64,000 nucleotides of DNA from contig CAVVDT010000004.1 of the NCBI GenBank assembly GCA_963747005.1, positions 1-64,000 of the forward strand, written 5' to 3'. The notes beneath the pieces were generated by a model, which saw only the letters and a list, made by a program, of their open reading frames with translations, was not told the DNA's origin and did not search any database. Positions 6,540-15,293 of this stretch are shown here, in pieces (the first letter of the stretch is position 1; the number at the start of each line of letters is the position of its first letter). The DNA comes from CAVVDT01 sp963747005. Lineage in GTDB: Bacteria > Pseudomonadota > Alphaproteobacteria > Rhizobiales > Aestuariivirgaceae. The position numbers were made by a program, and so were the translations under genes.

Positions 6540-9014
6540 ATGTCGCAAGCCAACGGAACCATCGGCGAGATCATCAAGGCGCTCGACATGGCGGCCGCCG
6601 AGATGCTCGTCATCACATTGCCCGAGTCGCGCATCGTCGATGCCACCCAATGCCTGTGCCGGCGCTGGGGCACATCGAAATACGACATGATCGGCAAGCA
6701 GCTCTCGCAAACCGAGACTGCACTCTTTTATGCTCGCCATGTGGATGCCGATCTGTCGGGCACCGGATCGCGTTCGGCGGCGCAGATCGAGGTGACCTGC
6801 CGGCTCTCGGGCGAACCGGTCTCCACCCTCTTTCGCCCGCAGCTTCACCGCTCCGGCACCCACGAATTCCTGCTGCTCATCGGCCTGAGCGGCGCCGAGA
6901 GCCAGCGCGAAGCCAACGTCGAGACCGAAACCCGCCTGCATCTGGCGGTGAAGGCCGGCGGCTATGCCATGTGGGACTTCGACCTGAAGCGCCAGAGCGG
7001 CAACTTCTCGCCGGAAATCTACGAGATGCTCGGCCTGCCGCGCGAGGCGAAATCGCTGTCGCTGGGCTCCTGGAACGACCGCGCCCATCCCGACGACCGC
7101 ATGCGCACCGTCGATGCCTGGCTCCTCGCCTCGTCGGGCGATGCCGGCTACATGCGCCATCGCTACCGCATCGCCCATGAGGCCGGCCACTATGTGTGGA
7201 TCGAACTCATCGCCAGCCTCATCAAGGATCCCATCTCCGCCAAGCCCGTCAAGGCCATCGGGCTTGCCCGCGATATCTCCGAGGAGATGGCCGCCATCCA
7301 TCGCATCGAGGTGAGCGAGCAGAACCTGGTGCGCTCCCAGGCGGTTGCCCACATCGGTTCGTGGGTCCACGACCTGACGACCGGCACCTCGGAATGGACC
7401 GACCAGATGTATGTGGTCTTCGACCTCGACAAGTCGGAGCCGATGCAGGATTTCGAGACCCTGTTCGCCGTCATCCAGGGCGATCACGTCGAGCGCTGGA
7501 CAGAAGCCTTCGACAATGCCGCCGGCGGCCACACCGTGCAGCCCTTCGAGATCAACATCACCGCCCGCGACGGCAGGACCCGGCGCATTCGCACCCACAT
7601 CGATCCCGAATATGACGGCGATGGCAATGTCGGGCGCCTGCACGGTATCTGCCAGGACATCACCGACCAGCGGCTGATGGAGCGCAAGTTCCTCCAGGCC
7701 CAGAAGATGGAAGCCGTCGGCCGCCTCACCGGCGGCATTGCCCACGACTTCAACAACCTCCTGATGGTCGTCATGGGCAACCTGCAGCTCACCGAAAGCG
7801 CGGTCAAGGACGATCCCAGGGTGGTCAAGCGCATCCGCTCGGCCATGGACGCCGCCACCCGTGGCAGCGAACTGACGCGCCGGCTTCTCGCCTTCTCGCG
7901 CCAGCAGACGCTGGAAGACGAGGACATCGACGTCAATGCCCTGGTGCTCGACACCCGCGACATGCTGATCCGCACCATCGGCGAGCAGATCCGCCTGGAG
8001 ATCCGGACAAGCCCCGACGTGTGGCCCATCGCCACCGACCGCACCCAGCTCGAGACCGCCCTCCTCAACCTCGCCATCAACGCCCGCCACGCCATGGAGC
8101 AGGGCGGCACCCTCACCATCGAGACCGCCAATGCGGTGCTCGATGACGACGACGTGCAGGGCAAGGTCGACCTGCGCCCCGGCGAATACGTGCTGATCCG
8201 CGTCACCGATACCGGCCACGGCATGCCGCCCGAGATCATCGACAAGGTGATCCAGCCGTTCTTCACCACCAAGGGGCCCGAAGCCGGTTCCGGCCTCGGC
8301 CTGTCGATGATCTACGGCTTCGTCACCCAGTCCGGTGGCTACCTGTCGATTGCCTCCGAGGTCGGTGTCGGCACTTCCATGTCGATCTACCTGCCGCGCC
8401 TCGGCGCCGCCGCTCCGGCCGCAGCGCTGCAACCGCAATGGGACGACCAGACGTCGGGCGGCCCGCACGAGTGCCATCCCGCCTCGGCGCCGCCGGTGCG
8501 ACAGGTTGCCGAGGCCGAACCGGCACCGGTGGAACCGGAAGCACAGCCCCTGACCGGCGAGGAGGCCGAACCGGAGATCGCGCCCGTCGCCGAACCCGCC
8601 GAGCGGCAACCCGCGCCGCACCCGATCCCTGCCCGCCACGTGGTGCTGGTGGTGGAGGACAATCACCAGGTGCGCGACGTCGCCGTCGCCATGATCGAGG
8701 ACGCCGGGCTGGAAGTGCTCGATGCCGCCTGTGGCGACGATGCGCTGGCCATCCTCCAGGCCCGTCCCGACATCGACCTGATGCTGTCGGATGTGGTCAT
8801 GCCCGGCATGAACGGCCCCGAACTGGCCGCCCGCGCCCTCACCTTGCGCCCCGACCTGCGGGTGCTGTTCGCTTCCGGCTATACCGCCGGCAACCTGGAA
8901 GAGGTGCCGGGGCTGCCCAACAACCTGGAACTGGTCAACAAGCCCTTCACCCGCGAGGAATTGCTTGCTTCGGTGAACCGGGCGCTGGTGACCCCGACCG
9001 CCGCGGCGGCCTGA
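6540..9014 (+). CDS. Hybrid PAS histidine kinase with receiver domain
   Basis: 824 residues with no membrane segment, so probably a cytoplasmic sensor. Several PAS-like blocks fill residues 1-380, including YAMWDFDLKRQSGNFSPEIY and DQMYVVFDLDKSE. The kinase core follows: H402 in GGIAHDFNNLL, N box LLNLAINARHAM, G1 VTDTGHGMPP, F box QPFFTTK and G2 GSGLGLSMIYGFVTQSGG. A proline- and glutamate-rich linker of about 70 residues leads to a receiver domain (about 700-822) with phospho-acceptor D751 in LMLSDVVMPGMNG and lysine in VNKPFT. This is the HWE-like/blue-light-kinase-relative layout common in alphaproteobacteria; the signal is unknown. ATG 6540 is preferred, with AGGA rather far upstream (13 bases). 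It is divergent from gpt. Confidence 0.88.
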   Translation: MSQANGTIGEIIKALDMAAAEMLVITLPESRIVDATQCLCRRWGTSKYDMIGKQLSQTETALFYARHVDADLSGTGSRSAAQIEVTCRLSGEPVSTLFRPQLHRSGTHEFLLLIGLSGAESQREANVETETRLHLAVKAGGYAMWDFDLKRQSGNFSPEIYEMLGLPREAKSLSLGSWNDRAHPDDRMRTVDAWLLASSGDAGYMRHRYRIAHEAGHYVWIELIASLIKDPISAKPVKAIGLARDISEEMAAIHRIEVSEQNLVRSQAVAHIGSWVHDLTTGTSEWTDQMYVVFDLDKSEPMQDFETLFAVIQGDHVERWTEAFDNAAGGHTVQPFEINITARDGRTRRIRTHIDPEYDGDGNVGRLHGICQDITDQRLMERKFLQAQKMEAVGRLTGGIAHDFNNLLMVVMGNLQLTESAVKDDPRVVKRIRSAMDAATRGSELTRRLLAFSRQQTLEDEDIDVNALVLDTRDMLIRTIGEQIRLEIRTSPDVWPIATDRTQLETALLNLAINARHAMEQGGTLTIETANAVLDDDDVQGKVDLRPGEYVLIRVTDTGHGMPPEIIDKVIQPFFTTKGPEAGSGLGLSMIYGFVTQSGGYLSIASEVGVGTSMSIYLPRLGAAAPAAALQPQWDDQTSGGPHECHPASAPPVRQVAEAEPAPVEPEAQPLTGEEAEPEIAPVAEPAERQPAPHPIPARHVVLVVEDNHQVRDVAVAMIEDAGLEVLDAACGDDALAILQARPDIDLMLSDVVMPGMNGPELAARALTLRPDLRVLFASGYTAGNLEEVPGLPNNLELVNKPFTREELLASVNRALVTPTAAAA

Positions 9015-9030
9015 TCGATTCCATTGGCTG

Positions 9031-9192
9031 GAGCATGATGTTGCCCGAAAAGTGGCATCCACTTTTCGGCATCATGCTCTAGATCAGGATGACTTTGGAT
9101 CGAATTGATCCAAAGTCATGAACCTGATCGATTCCAATGTGTTGAGCATGATGTTGTCCGAAAAGTGGTTTCCACTTTTCGGCATCATGCTC
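9031..9192. repeat. Rhizobial-type hairpin repeat, two copies plus spacer hairpin
   Basis: GAGCATGATGTTG-CCGAAAAGTGG pairs with CCACTTTTCGG-CATCATGCTC at 9031-9079, and a second copy lies at 9144-9192. Between them is another hairpin, ATGACTTTGGATC-GAATT-GATCCAAAGTCAT at 9089-9119, framed by GATCAGG and CCTGATC. The CinA-like gene's stop codon overlaps the last base. The convergent position suggests a terminator or RNA-stabilising role. A degenerate relative sits at 42170-42276. Confidence 0.8.
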
Positions 9193-9962
9193 TAAGTCCA
9201 CGCCACCGCGTCGCGGTCGTCCTTGAGACGCACTGCCAGCGCCTCGACCTCAGCCGTGGCGGCGGCAAGGCGGGCCTCGTCGCGGCCTCTGAGCACGATG
9301 TTGGACCCGAAGCGGCCGCCCTCCTCGAAGGGATAGGAGCCGATCACCACGTCGGGATAGCGCGCCTGGATTTCGCCAAGCGGCTTGGCCAGATCGCCCT
9401 CGCCAATGTGGAAAGGCACGCTGCGCGACAGCATCGGCGTGCCATGCGTCAGCTTGGGGCCGATCTCGTCCAGCATCGCCTGCATGATCTTCGGCACGCC
9501 GGCCATCACATAGACGTTGCCGATGCGAAAGCCCGGCGCCTTGGAGACGGCGTTGCGCACCAGTTCCGCCCCTTGAGGGGTGCGCGCCATGCGCAGTCGC
9601 GCCTCGTTGGGCTCGCGGCCGATGGCGGCGAAATGATCCATCAGGATCTTCACCGCCTCGGGATTGTGGCCGATCGGCACGCCGAACGCCCTGGCCACCG
9701 CATCGGCGGTGATGTCGTCGTGGGTGGGCCCGATGCCGCCGGTGGTGAAGAGGTAGGTATAACGCGCCCGCAACGCGTTGACCGCCGCGACGATCTCCGC
9801 TTCGATATCGGGCACCACACGCGCTTCCTTCAGGTCGATGCCCAGCGCGGTGAGGAAATCGGCGATATAGCCGAGATTGCGGTCCTTGGTGCGGCCGGAA
9901 AGGATCTCATCGCCGATCAGGAGGACGGCGGCGGTGGGTGGCGTTTGGGGGGATGTGGTCAT
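9192..9962 (-). CDS. CinA-like molybdopterin-binding domain protein
   Basis: 256 residues from ATG 9962. It carries the MoaB/Mog fold found in the N-terminal half of CinA: AAVLLIGDEILSGRTKDRN, the TTGGIGPTHDDITADAVARAF nucleotide/molybdopterin-binding block (residues about 70-95) and MAGVPKIMQAML. The CinA C-terminal deamidase domain is absent, which is usual for this alphaproteobacterial stand-alone form. By family it may bind or hydrolyse a nucleotide such as FAD, ADP-ribose or NMN; the substrate here is not shown by sequence. An upstream in-frame extension to 10127 has no ribosome site, and ATG 10009 is possible. It faces the histidine kinase across the hairpin repeats. Confidence 0.8.
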   Translation of the reverse strand: MTTSPQTPPTAAVLLIGDEILSGRTKDRNLGYIADFLTALGIDLKEARVVPDIEAEIVAAVNALRARYTYLFTTGGIGPTHDDITADAVARAFGVPIGHNPEAVKILMDHFAAIGREPNEARLRMARTPQGAELVRNAVSKAPGFRIGNVYVMAGVPKIMQAMLDEIGPKLTHGTPMLSRSVPFHIGEGDLAKPLGEIQARYPDVVIGSYPFEEGGRFGSNIVLRGRDEARLAAATAEVEALAVRLKDDRDAVAWT

Positions 9963-10239
9963 GGGAGAGCGCGGCCCTGCTTTGAGAGATGCATAGCGCG
10001 CCTTCATGAACGACGTCAAAGTGGTTTTGTTTCGCAGCCTGTTGCTGCGTGTTGTCCGACCGGCGAATTCCTGCTTACCACCCGGGTGAGGCAAGCGAGG
10101 CGGCTTTCCGACGATGTCGATGAGCACATGCTGGATCTTGGCGAGTAGAGGCGGTGACTAAGTACGAAACACACAGTAATTGCGAATCAGCTCGCGTAGT
10201 GCCTGAATTCCTTCTGCCCAATGTTGCCGGAGGGTGAAA

Positions 10240-11316
10240 GTGCCGAATTTCGACACAATGAACGAAACGGATGTGCGCGAGATCATCGTCCGTCCGATCC
10301 TCGAACGACTTGGGTTTGGGCATGGGACGCTCGCCAATATCCGAACTGAGGTTCAACTCAGATACGACAGGGCTTTTCTCGGGCGGAAGAATCCTTCGAA
10401 AGACCCACCGCTTGTCGGCAGAGCTGACTATGTTTGCGAAGCGATTTCGTACGGGCGTTAGATTGTGGAGGTGAAGGCGCCGTCTCATGTATTGACGCAG
10501 GATGACGTGGACCAAGCCCATACCTACTGCGCTCATCCTGGCATTGGTGCGATTTATTTTATTCTAACGAATGGCCGAGAATTCCAATTGTATCTTGTTG
10601 GAAAGTTAGACGCGCCTCTAATGTCGTGGAAGCACGAGCACATCAACCAAATGCTTCCAGTGCTCATCAATATCCTAGGTTATGACGCCATTAAGAAACG
10701 CACGGAATTTCTGGCGCCCGATGTTAACAAACCGCTTGGCCTGGGCTTACCCTCGAAGGTGCGAATCATTGGTGGCGAAGTGCGGTACGGAGAGCACAAA
10801 TCAGACCACCCTTTGTTTCGTATCGATGCCTTGAAAGGTACTGTCGGGCAAATTACGGGTAGCACGCTGACGAGAGCCAATGATGGCCGCTTGCTCGCTG
10901 TCGTGAGTGTCCGAAGCCCTTATCAGCAGTTGGCCGATCTTAATAAACTCGCGGGCCTAGAGGATTACGAGTTCTATTGTGCGGAAGAGTTCATTTCGTC
11001 CGATCCAGCGACGCCAACTATCTTTCAAAACGTGGTAACGGCCAGTCTTCAACCCGGCGTAGAGGCTCAGATATTGCCAGGGGTTCCGCCAATTCCGCTT
11101 CCCTTTGGCTTCGACTGCACGGTGTTCACTGAGGCAGTCGGTTACACCGAAGATAATACCCTGAAGGGCATTCTGAGTTTTCGATATGACTACAAGATCA
11201 TTCGTGGTCGGCCAACTGGCATCCAGCAAGTCGATATGCTGATAAGGAATTCTCCGCCCAATGCGACGTTGGAAGGCGAAGGCGATTTCGTTATTAATTG
11301 GGCGCGGTGGAACTAA
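10240..11316 (+). pseudogene. HsdR_N-like nuclease-domain protein with internal TAG
   Basis: The frame stays open from about 10240 to 11316 except for one TAG at 10459-10461. It begins TDVREIIVRPILERLGFG and continues GRADYVCEAISYGR|stop|IVEVKAPSHVLTQDDVDQAH, then ends at about residue 358. The D...EVK arrangement is the PD-(D/E)XK nuclease signature of the type I restriction HsdR N-terminal domain (HSDR_N_2), found alone in many genomes. The stop falls just before the catalytic EVK; a TGG (W) there would restore a typical protein. GTG 10240 is preferred because GGAGGG lies 5 bases upstream; GTG 10234 and ATG 10258 are alternatives. Base composition is clearly lower in G+C than cinA and sfsA on each side, so I infer transfer. 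If real, the stop yields a dead 73-residue product; translation might restart downstream at GTG 10465. Confidence 0.65.
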
Positions 11317-11446
11317 GCTTTTTGCAGCGAGCAGCCCGGGTGGAGCGGCGCGAAACCCGGGGGCCGCCTCTCAATCGCTCCCGGATTTCGCTGCGCTGTA
11401 TCCGGGCTACTTGCCTGCCATGGCGCCGAACGGCTACCGTCCGGCC

Positions 11447-12166
11447 ATGACCTTTCCTTCAGAGTTGATCCGCGGCCGCCTCATCCGCCGCTACAAGCGC
11501 TTTCTCGCCGATGTCGAACTCGACTCGGGCGAACGGGTGACGGCGACCTGTCCCAATACCGGCTCCATGAAGGGCCTGACCGAACCCGGCTCGACGGTGT
11601 GGCTCTCCACCTCCGACAGCAAGACCCGCAAGTACCCCCACACCTGGGAGATGCTGGAGATCGACTTCGGCGGCCGGCCGGTCAGGGTCGGCATCAACAC
11701 CGGCCATCCCAACCGCATCGTCTCCGAGGCCATCCGCGCCGGCGAGGTGGCCGAGCTTGCCGGCTATGAAACTTTGCGCAACGAGGTGAAATACGGGATC
11801 AACAGCCGCATCGACATCCTGCTGGAGGATGAAGGCCGCCCCACCTGCTATGTCGAGGTCAAGAACGTGCATCTGTCGCGCCAGCCCGGTCTGGCGGAAT
11901 TTCCCGACAGCGTCACCGAGCGCGGCGCCAAGCACCTGGACGAACTGGCCCGCATGGTGGCCGACGGGCACCGGGCGGTGATGTTCTACCTGGTGCAACG
12001 CAACGACTGCGCGCGCTTTTCCTTCGCCCGCGACATCGATCCCGCCTATCATGCCGCCTTCGCCCGCGCCTCGGCGGCGGGGGTTGAAGCCGTCGCCTAT
12101 GATTGCCAGTTAAGTCTCGACAGGATATGTCTCCATCAACCCCTACCGATCATCGCTGAACCATGA
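11447..12166 (+). CDS. sfsA: SfsA-family DNA-binding/nuclease-like protein
   Basis: 239 residues. The family signature is complete: LIRGRLIRRYKRFLADVELD, CPNTGSMKGLTEPGS, NTGHPNRIVSEAI, RIDILLEDEGRPTCYVEVKN, FPDSVTERGAKHLDEL and FYLVQRNDCARFS. SfsA was described in E. coli as a sugar-fermentation stimulation protein that binds DNA; its fold and the D...EVK residues suggest a nuclease relative, but its true role is unsettled. ATG 11447 is chosen on family length; ATG 11420 is possible and no clear ribosome site is seen. The stop codon overlaps the start of map (ATGA). Confidence 0.9.
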   Translation: MTFPSELIRGRLIRRYKRFLADVELDSGERVTATCPNTGSMKGLTEPGSTVWLSTSDSKTRKYPHTWEMLEIDFGGRPVRVGINTGHPNRIVSEAIRAGEVAELAGYETLRNEVKYGINSRIDILLEDEGRPTCYVEVKNVHLSRQPGLAEFPDSVTERGAKHLDELARMVADGHRAVMFYLVQRNDCARFSFARDIDPAYHAAFARASAAGVEAVAYDCQLSLDRICLHQPLPIIAEP

Positions 12167-12993
12167 GCTATATCGACGCCGCCATCGCCCCCCAGACCAA
12201 TACCGGTCAGATCAAGCTCTATGGGCCCGATGCCTTCGAGGGCATGATGAGGGCCGGCCAGTTGACCGCCGCCGCCCTCGACATGCTGGCCGAGCATGTG
12301 CGGCCCGGCGTCACTACCGGCCATCTCGATGATCTGGTGCTGCAGTTCGCCCTCGATCACGGCGCGGTGCCCGCCACGCTCTATTACCGCGGCTACCCGC
12401 GCGCCAGTTGCATCTCGCTCAACCACGTGGTCTGCCACGGCATTCCAGGCGACAAGCCGCTGAAATCCGGCGACATCCTCAATATCGACATCACCCTCAT
12501 CGTCGACGGCTGGCACGGCGATTCGAGCCGCATGTACGCCGCCGGCGATATTTCGCGCCGCGCCGAACGGCTGATCGAGGTGACCTACGAGGCCTTGAGG
12601 CGCGGCATTGCCGCCACCCGTCCCGGCGCCACCACCGGCGACATCGGCTACGCCATCCAGTCCTATGCCGAAGGCGAGCGCTGCTCGGTGGTGCGCGATT
12701 TCTGCGGCCACGGCCTGGGGCGCATGTTCCACGACATGCCCAACATCCTGCATTACGGCCGCCCCGGCGAGGGCGTCGAATTGCGGCCCGGCATGTTGTT
12801 CACCATCGAGCCGATGATCAATCTCGGCCGCCCGCAGGTGAAGGTCCTCTCCGACGGCTGGACGGCGGTCACCCGCGACCGCTCGCTGTCGGCGCAGTTC
12901 GAGCATGCGGTGGGCATCACCGAGGACGGCTGCCAGGTGTTCACCTATTCGCCCGCTGGCCTCGACATGCCGACCCATCGCAGAACCGGCTGA
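12163..12993 (+). CDS. map: Type I methionine aminopeptidase
   Basis: 276 residues. It removes the initiator methionine from new proteins at the ribosome using two metal ions. The pita-bread fold residues are all present: the first aspartates in LNIDITLIVDGWHGDSS (around 108 and 119), the histidine in FCGHGLGRMFHDMPN, the glutamate in FTIEPMINLG and the last glutamate in QFEHAVGITEDG. SCISLNHVVCHGIPGDKPL is the substrate-pocket segment. It starts within the sfsA stop codon (ATGA), so the two are co-translated. radC follows 7 bp later. Confidence 0.94.
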   Translation: MSYIDAAIAPQTNTGQIKLYGPDAFEGMMRAGQLTAAALDMLAEHVRPGVTTGHLDDLVLQFALDHGAVPATLYYRGYPRASCISLNHVVCHGIPGDKPLKSGDILNIDITLIVDGWHGDSSRMYAAGDISRRAERLIEVTYEALRRGIAATRPGATTGDIGYAIQSYAEGERCSVVRDFCGHGLGRMFHDMPNILHYGRPGEGVELRPGMLFTIEPMINLGRPQVKVLSDGWTAVTRDRSLSAQFEHAVGITEDGCQVFTYSPAGLDMPTHRRTG

Positions 12994-13000
12994 TCAACTC

Positions 13001-13702
13001 ATGGCCGGGGGCTTTCGCGATGCCGGCGGCAAGCCCCATTTCGTGGGCCACCGCGAGCGCCTGCGCGAGCGCTTCACCAACGGTGGCGCCGATGCCCTGC
13101 CCGATTACGAGCTTCTCGAACTGATCCTCTTCCGGGTGTTTCCGCGCGGCGACACCAAGCCGCTCGCCAAGGCCCTGATCGAGCGCTTCGGCAATTTCGC
13201 CGAGGTGGTCTCGGCGCCCCCTGAGGTGCTGCGCGAGGTTGATGGCGTCGGCGAACGGGTGGTGCAGGAATTGAAGCTGGTGCAGGCCGCGGCCTTGAGG
13301 CTGGCGAAAGGTCGGGTGATCGGCCGTACCGCCCTGTCGTCATGGTCGGCAGTGCTCGATTATTGCCGCGCCGCCATGGCCTATGAGGCGAAAGAGCAAT
13401 TCCGCATCATCTTCCTCGATAAGAAGAACGTGCTGATTGCCGACGAGGTGCAGCAGCGGGGCACCATCGACCACACGCCGGTCTATCCGCGCGAGGTGAT
13501 CAAGCGGGCGCTCGATCTCTCCGCCACCGCCATCATCCTGGTGCACAACCACCCTTCCGGCGATCCCACCCCCTCACGCGCCGACATCGACATGACCAGG
13601 CGCATCATCGAGGCGGCGGAAAAGCTCAATATCGTGGTGCACGACCACATCATCATCGGCCGCAACGGCCATGCCAGCTTCAAGGCGCTGAAGCTGATCT
13701 GA
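13001..13702 (+). CDS. radC: RadC-family (JAB/MPN) protein
   Basis: 233 residues. Residues about 20-100 form a UPF0758 helix-hairpin-helix part (LPDYELLELILF, LREVDGVGERVVQELK). The rest is the JAB/MPN metalloprotease-like domain with FLDKKNVLIADEV and the metal site HNHPSGDPTPSRADID. The name RadC comes from E. coli DNA repair, but a repair role is not supported for most members. The family's biochemical function is not established. It is third in the sfsA-map-radC run. Its last 23 bp overlap the 3' end of the convergent molybdopterin-linked gene. Confidence 0.9.
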   Translation: MAGGFRDAGGKPHFVGHRERLRERFTNGGADALPDYELLELILFRVFPRGDTKPLAKALIERFGNFAEVVSAPPEVLREVDGVGERVVQELKLVQAAALRLAKGRVIGRTALSSWSAVLDYCRAAMAYEAKEQFRIIFLDKKNVLIADEVQQRGTIDHTPVYPREVIKRALDLSATAIILVHNHPSGDPTPSRADIDMTRRIIEAAEKLNIVVHDHIIIGRNGHASFKALKLI

Positions 13703-15293
13703 GGCTTTCCGGGGTGTCGAAGTCCCGGAAGATGGCATCGCTTCCCACTTCCACCTCACGCAGCTGATCGGCATGAGTGGCAAGCAGGCGCCGGGCGCCT
13801 TCATCGCCGTCGAGGGCTTTCATCTCGGCGAAGAACCGCCGACCCCACAGCACCGGATTGCCGCGCCGGCCCGCATGCACCGGCACACAGATGGCGCGGG
13901 CCTCGTTCGGGTTGAAGCCAGCCATGAGTGACCCGATGATTTCCGACCCCACCAGCGGCATGTCGCCCAAAAGGATCACTGCGCCGTCGGCATCGCCGGG
14001 CAGCGCCTCGATGCCGGCCTTCAGTGAAGACGCCTGGCCGCTGGCAAAGCCCGGGTTGTGAACGAAGGTCACATCGAGGCCGGCCAGTGCCGCCTCCACT
14101 TTTTCCGCCTCATGCCCCGTCACCACGATGATCGGCGCGGCAGGCGAGGCAAGGGCGGCTTCGACCGCATGGCGCACCATCGGCTTGCCGCCAAAGGGTT
14201 GCAGCAGCTTGTTGGCGCCCCCCATGCGGCTGGAAGTGCCGGCCGCCAGCACCACGGCGGCGATGCGCGGCGCCGATGGAACGCCGTTGGGGCGGGTATC
14301 GCGCGGCAGCGGCCGGGTGGGAATTTCCATCAGCAGCCCCCCTGCCCCCATGTCCATGATGTCCTGCGGCCTGACGTCGATGCCCGCCAGGATGCGCGCC
14401 AGCACCCAATCGAAGCCGTTGAGCTTCGGCGAGCGGGCACATGACGGCACGCCGATCACGCTCGCCTCGCCCAGCCGCCCCAGCATCATCAGGTTGCCGG
14501 GATCGACCGGCATGCCGAGATGGATGACTTCGCCGCCCGCTGCCGTCACAGCGGCTGGAATGACATCGCCGCGATCGACGATGGCCGAGGCGCCGAACAC
14601 CAGCACCGGGCGATGGCCGCTCGCCTTCAGCCGGGCAATGGCCGCCGCCACCGGCTCTATGGCGTGCGGGGCATCGATCACGTCGCCCAGCGAGGAGCCA
14701 AGCGCTGAAAGCCGCGCCTCGATGGCGGCGACCGTCTTGGCCCGCAGCGATTTCTTCATGCCGGGCAGTGCGGTGACGACGAGCCCGGCGCGGTGCGGCC
14801 TGAACGGCGCAAAGCCGATCATCGCCGGGCCCGCCGCCAGCGCCAGCGCTTCCTCGACGATGGCTTTCGGGGTGGCAAAGGGAATGATCTTCACCGTCGC
14901 CAGCATCTGGCGGGCCGAGACCAGATCGAAGGGCTGGACGGTGGCGAGCGTCAGGCTCTCGTGCAGGCGGTTGAGGGCGCGCACCCGCCCGGCGTCGATG
15001 AGCGCGATGCCGGCCCGCGGTGCGTAGAGGTTGGCGCGCCCGGTGAAGGGCGCCTCGACGGCGACGCCCTCGCCCGCTATGGCGTGCGATACCGCGTCGG
15101 CGGCAGCGTCCTCGTGCACATCGCCGGCCTCGAGGCGCGCGGCAAAGACGCAGCTCACCTTCTCTTCGCGCAGCGCCGCGATATCGGCCGGGCTCAGGCG
15201 GCGGCCCTTCCTGAAGTGAACCCCGCCCTGGCGGATGGAATGAGCGAGGATCGCCCCTTCCGCCGCGCCGACCGGGATTTCGCCGAATTTCAC
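13680..15293 (-). CDS. Molybdopterin-binding / molybdenum cofactor cytidylyltransferase fusion
   Basis: 537 residues from GTG 15293, which overlaps the stop of the XdhC-like gene (GTGA). Residues about 1-330 form a MoeA/MogA-like molybdopterin-binding region (VGAAEGAILAHSIRQ, GHRPVLVFGASAIVDRGDVI, VPSCARSPKLNGFDWVLARI). Residues about 345-530 are a MobA/MocA-like nucleotidyltransferase with AAVVLAAGTSSRMGGANKLL, VVTGHE, VHNPGFASGQASSLKAG and LGDMPLVGS. MocA attaches CMP to molybdopterin for xanthine-oxidase-family enzymes, which fits its place at the end of the cox operon. The two-domain form is known in alphaproteobacteria. A longer reading of the frame, upstream to 15791, overlaps XdhC and is rejected. 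Confidence 0.85.
   Translation of the reverse strand: MKFGEIPVGAAEGAILAHSIRQGGVHFRKGRRLSPADIAALREEKVSCVFAARLEAGDVHEDAAADAVSHAIAGEGVAVEAPFTGRANLYAPRAGIALIDAGRVRALNRLHESLTLATVQPFDLVSARQMLATVKIIPFATPKAIVEEALALAAGPAMIGFAPFRPHRAGLVVTALPGMKKSLRAKTVAAIEARLSALGSSLGDVIDAPHAIEPVAAAIARLKASGHRPVLVFGASAIVDRGDVIPAAVTAAGGEVIHLGMPVDPGNLMMLGRLGEASVIGVPSCARSPKLNGFDWVLARILAGIDVRPQDIMDMGAGGLLMEIPTRPLPRDTRPNGVPSAPRIAAVVLAAGTSSRMGGANKLLQPFGGKPMVRHAVEAALASPAAPIIVVTGHEAEKVEAALAGLDVTFVHNPGFASGQASSLKAGIEALPGDADGAVILLGDMPLVGSEIIGSLMAGFNPNEARAICVPVHAGRRGNPVLWGRRFFAEMKALDGDEGARRLLATHADQLREVEVGSDAIFRDFDTPESLRSASAP

Noticed and set aside
6414..9062. An 882-residue minus-strand frame opposite the histidine kinase
   Set aside because: It is rich in G, A, D, H and V repeats typical of antisense to high-G+C coding DNA, has no recognisable domain, and the plus-strand kinase has complete motifs.
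10459..10461. Recoding of TAG as an amino acid such as pyrrolysine
   Set aside because: There is no support for pyrrolysine machinery in the window, and a simple TGG-to-TAG change explains it better. It is kept only as a nonsense mutation or read error.
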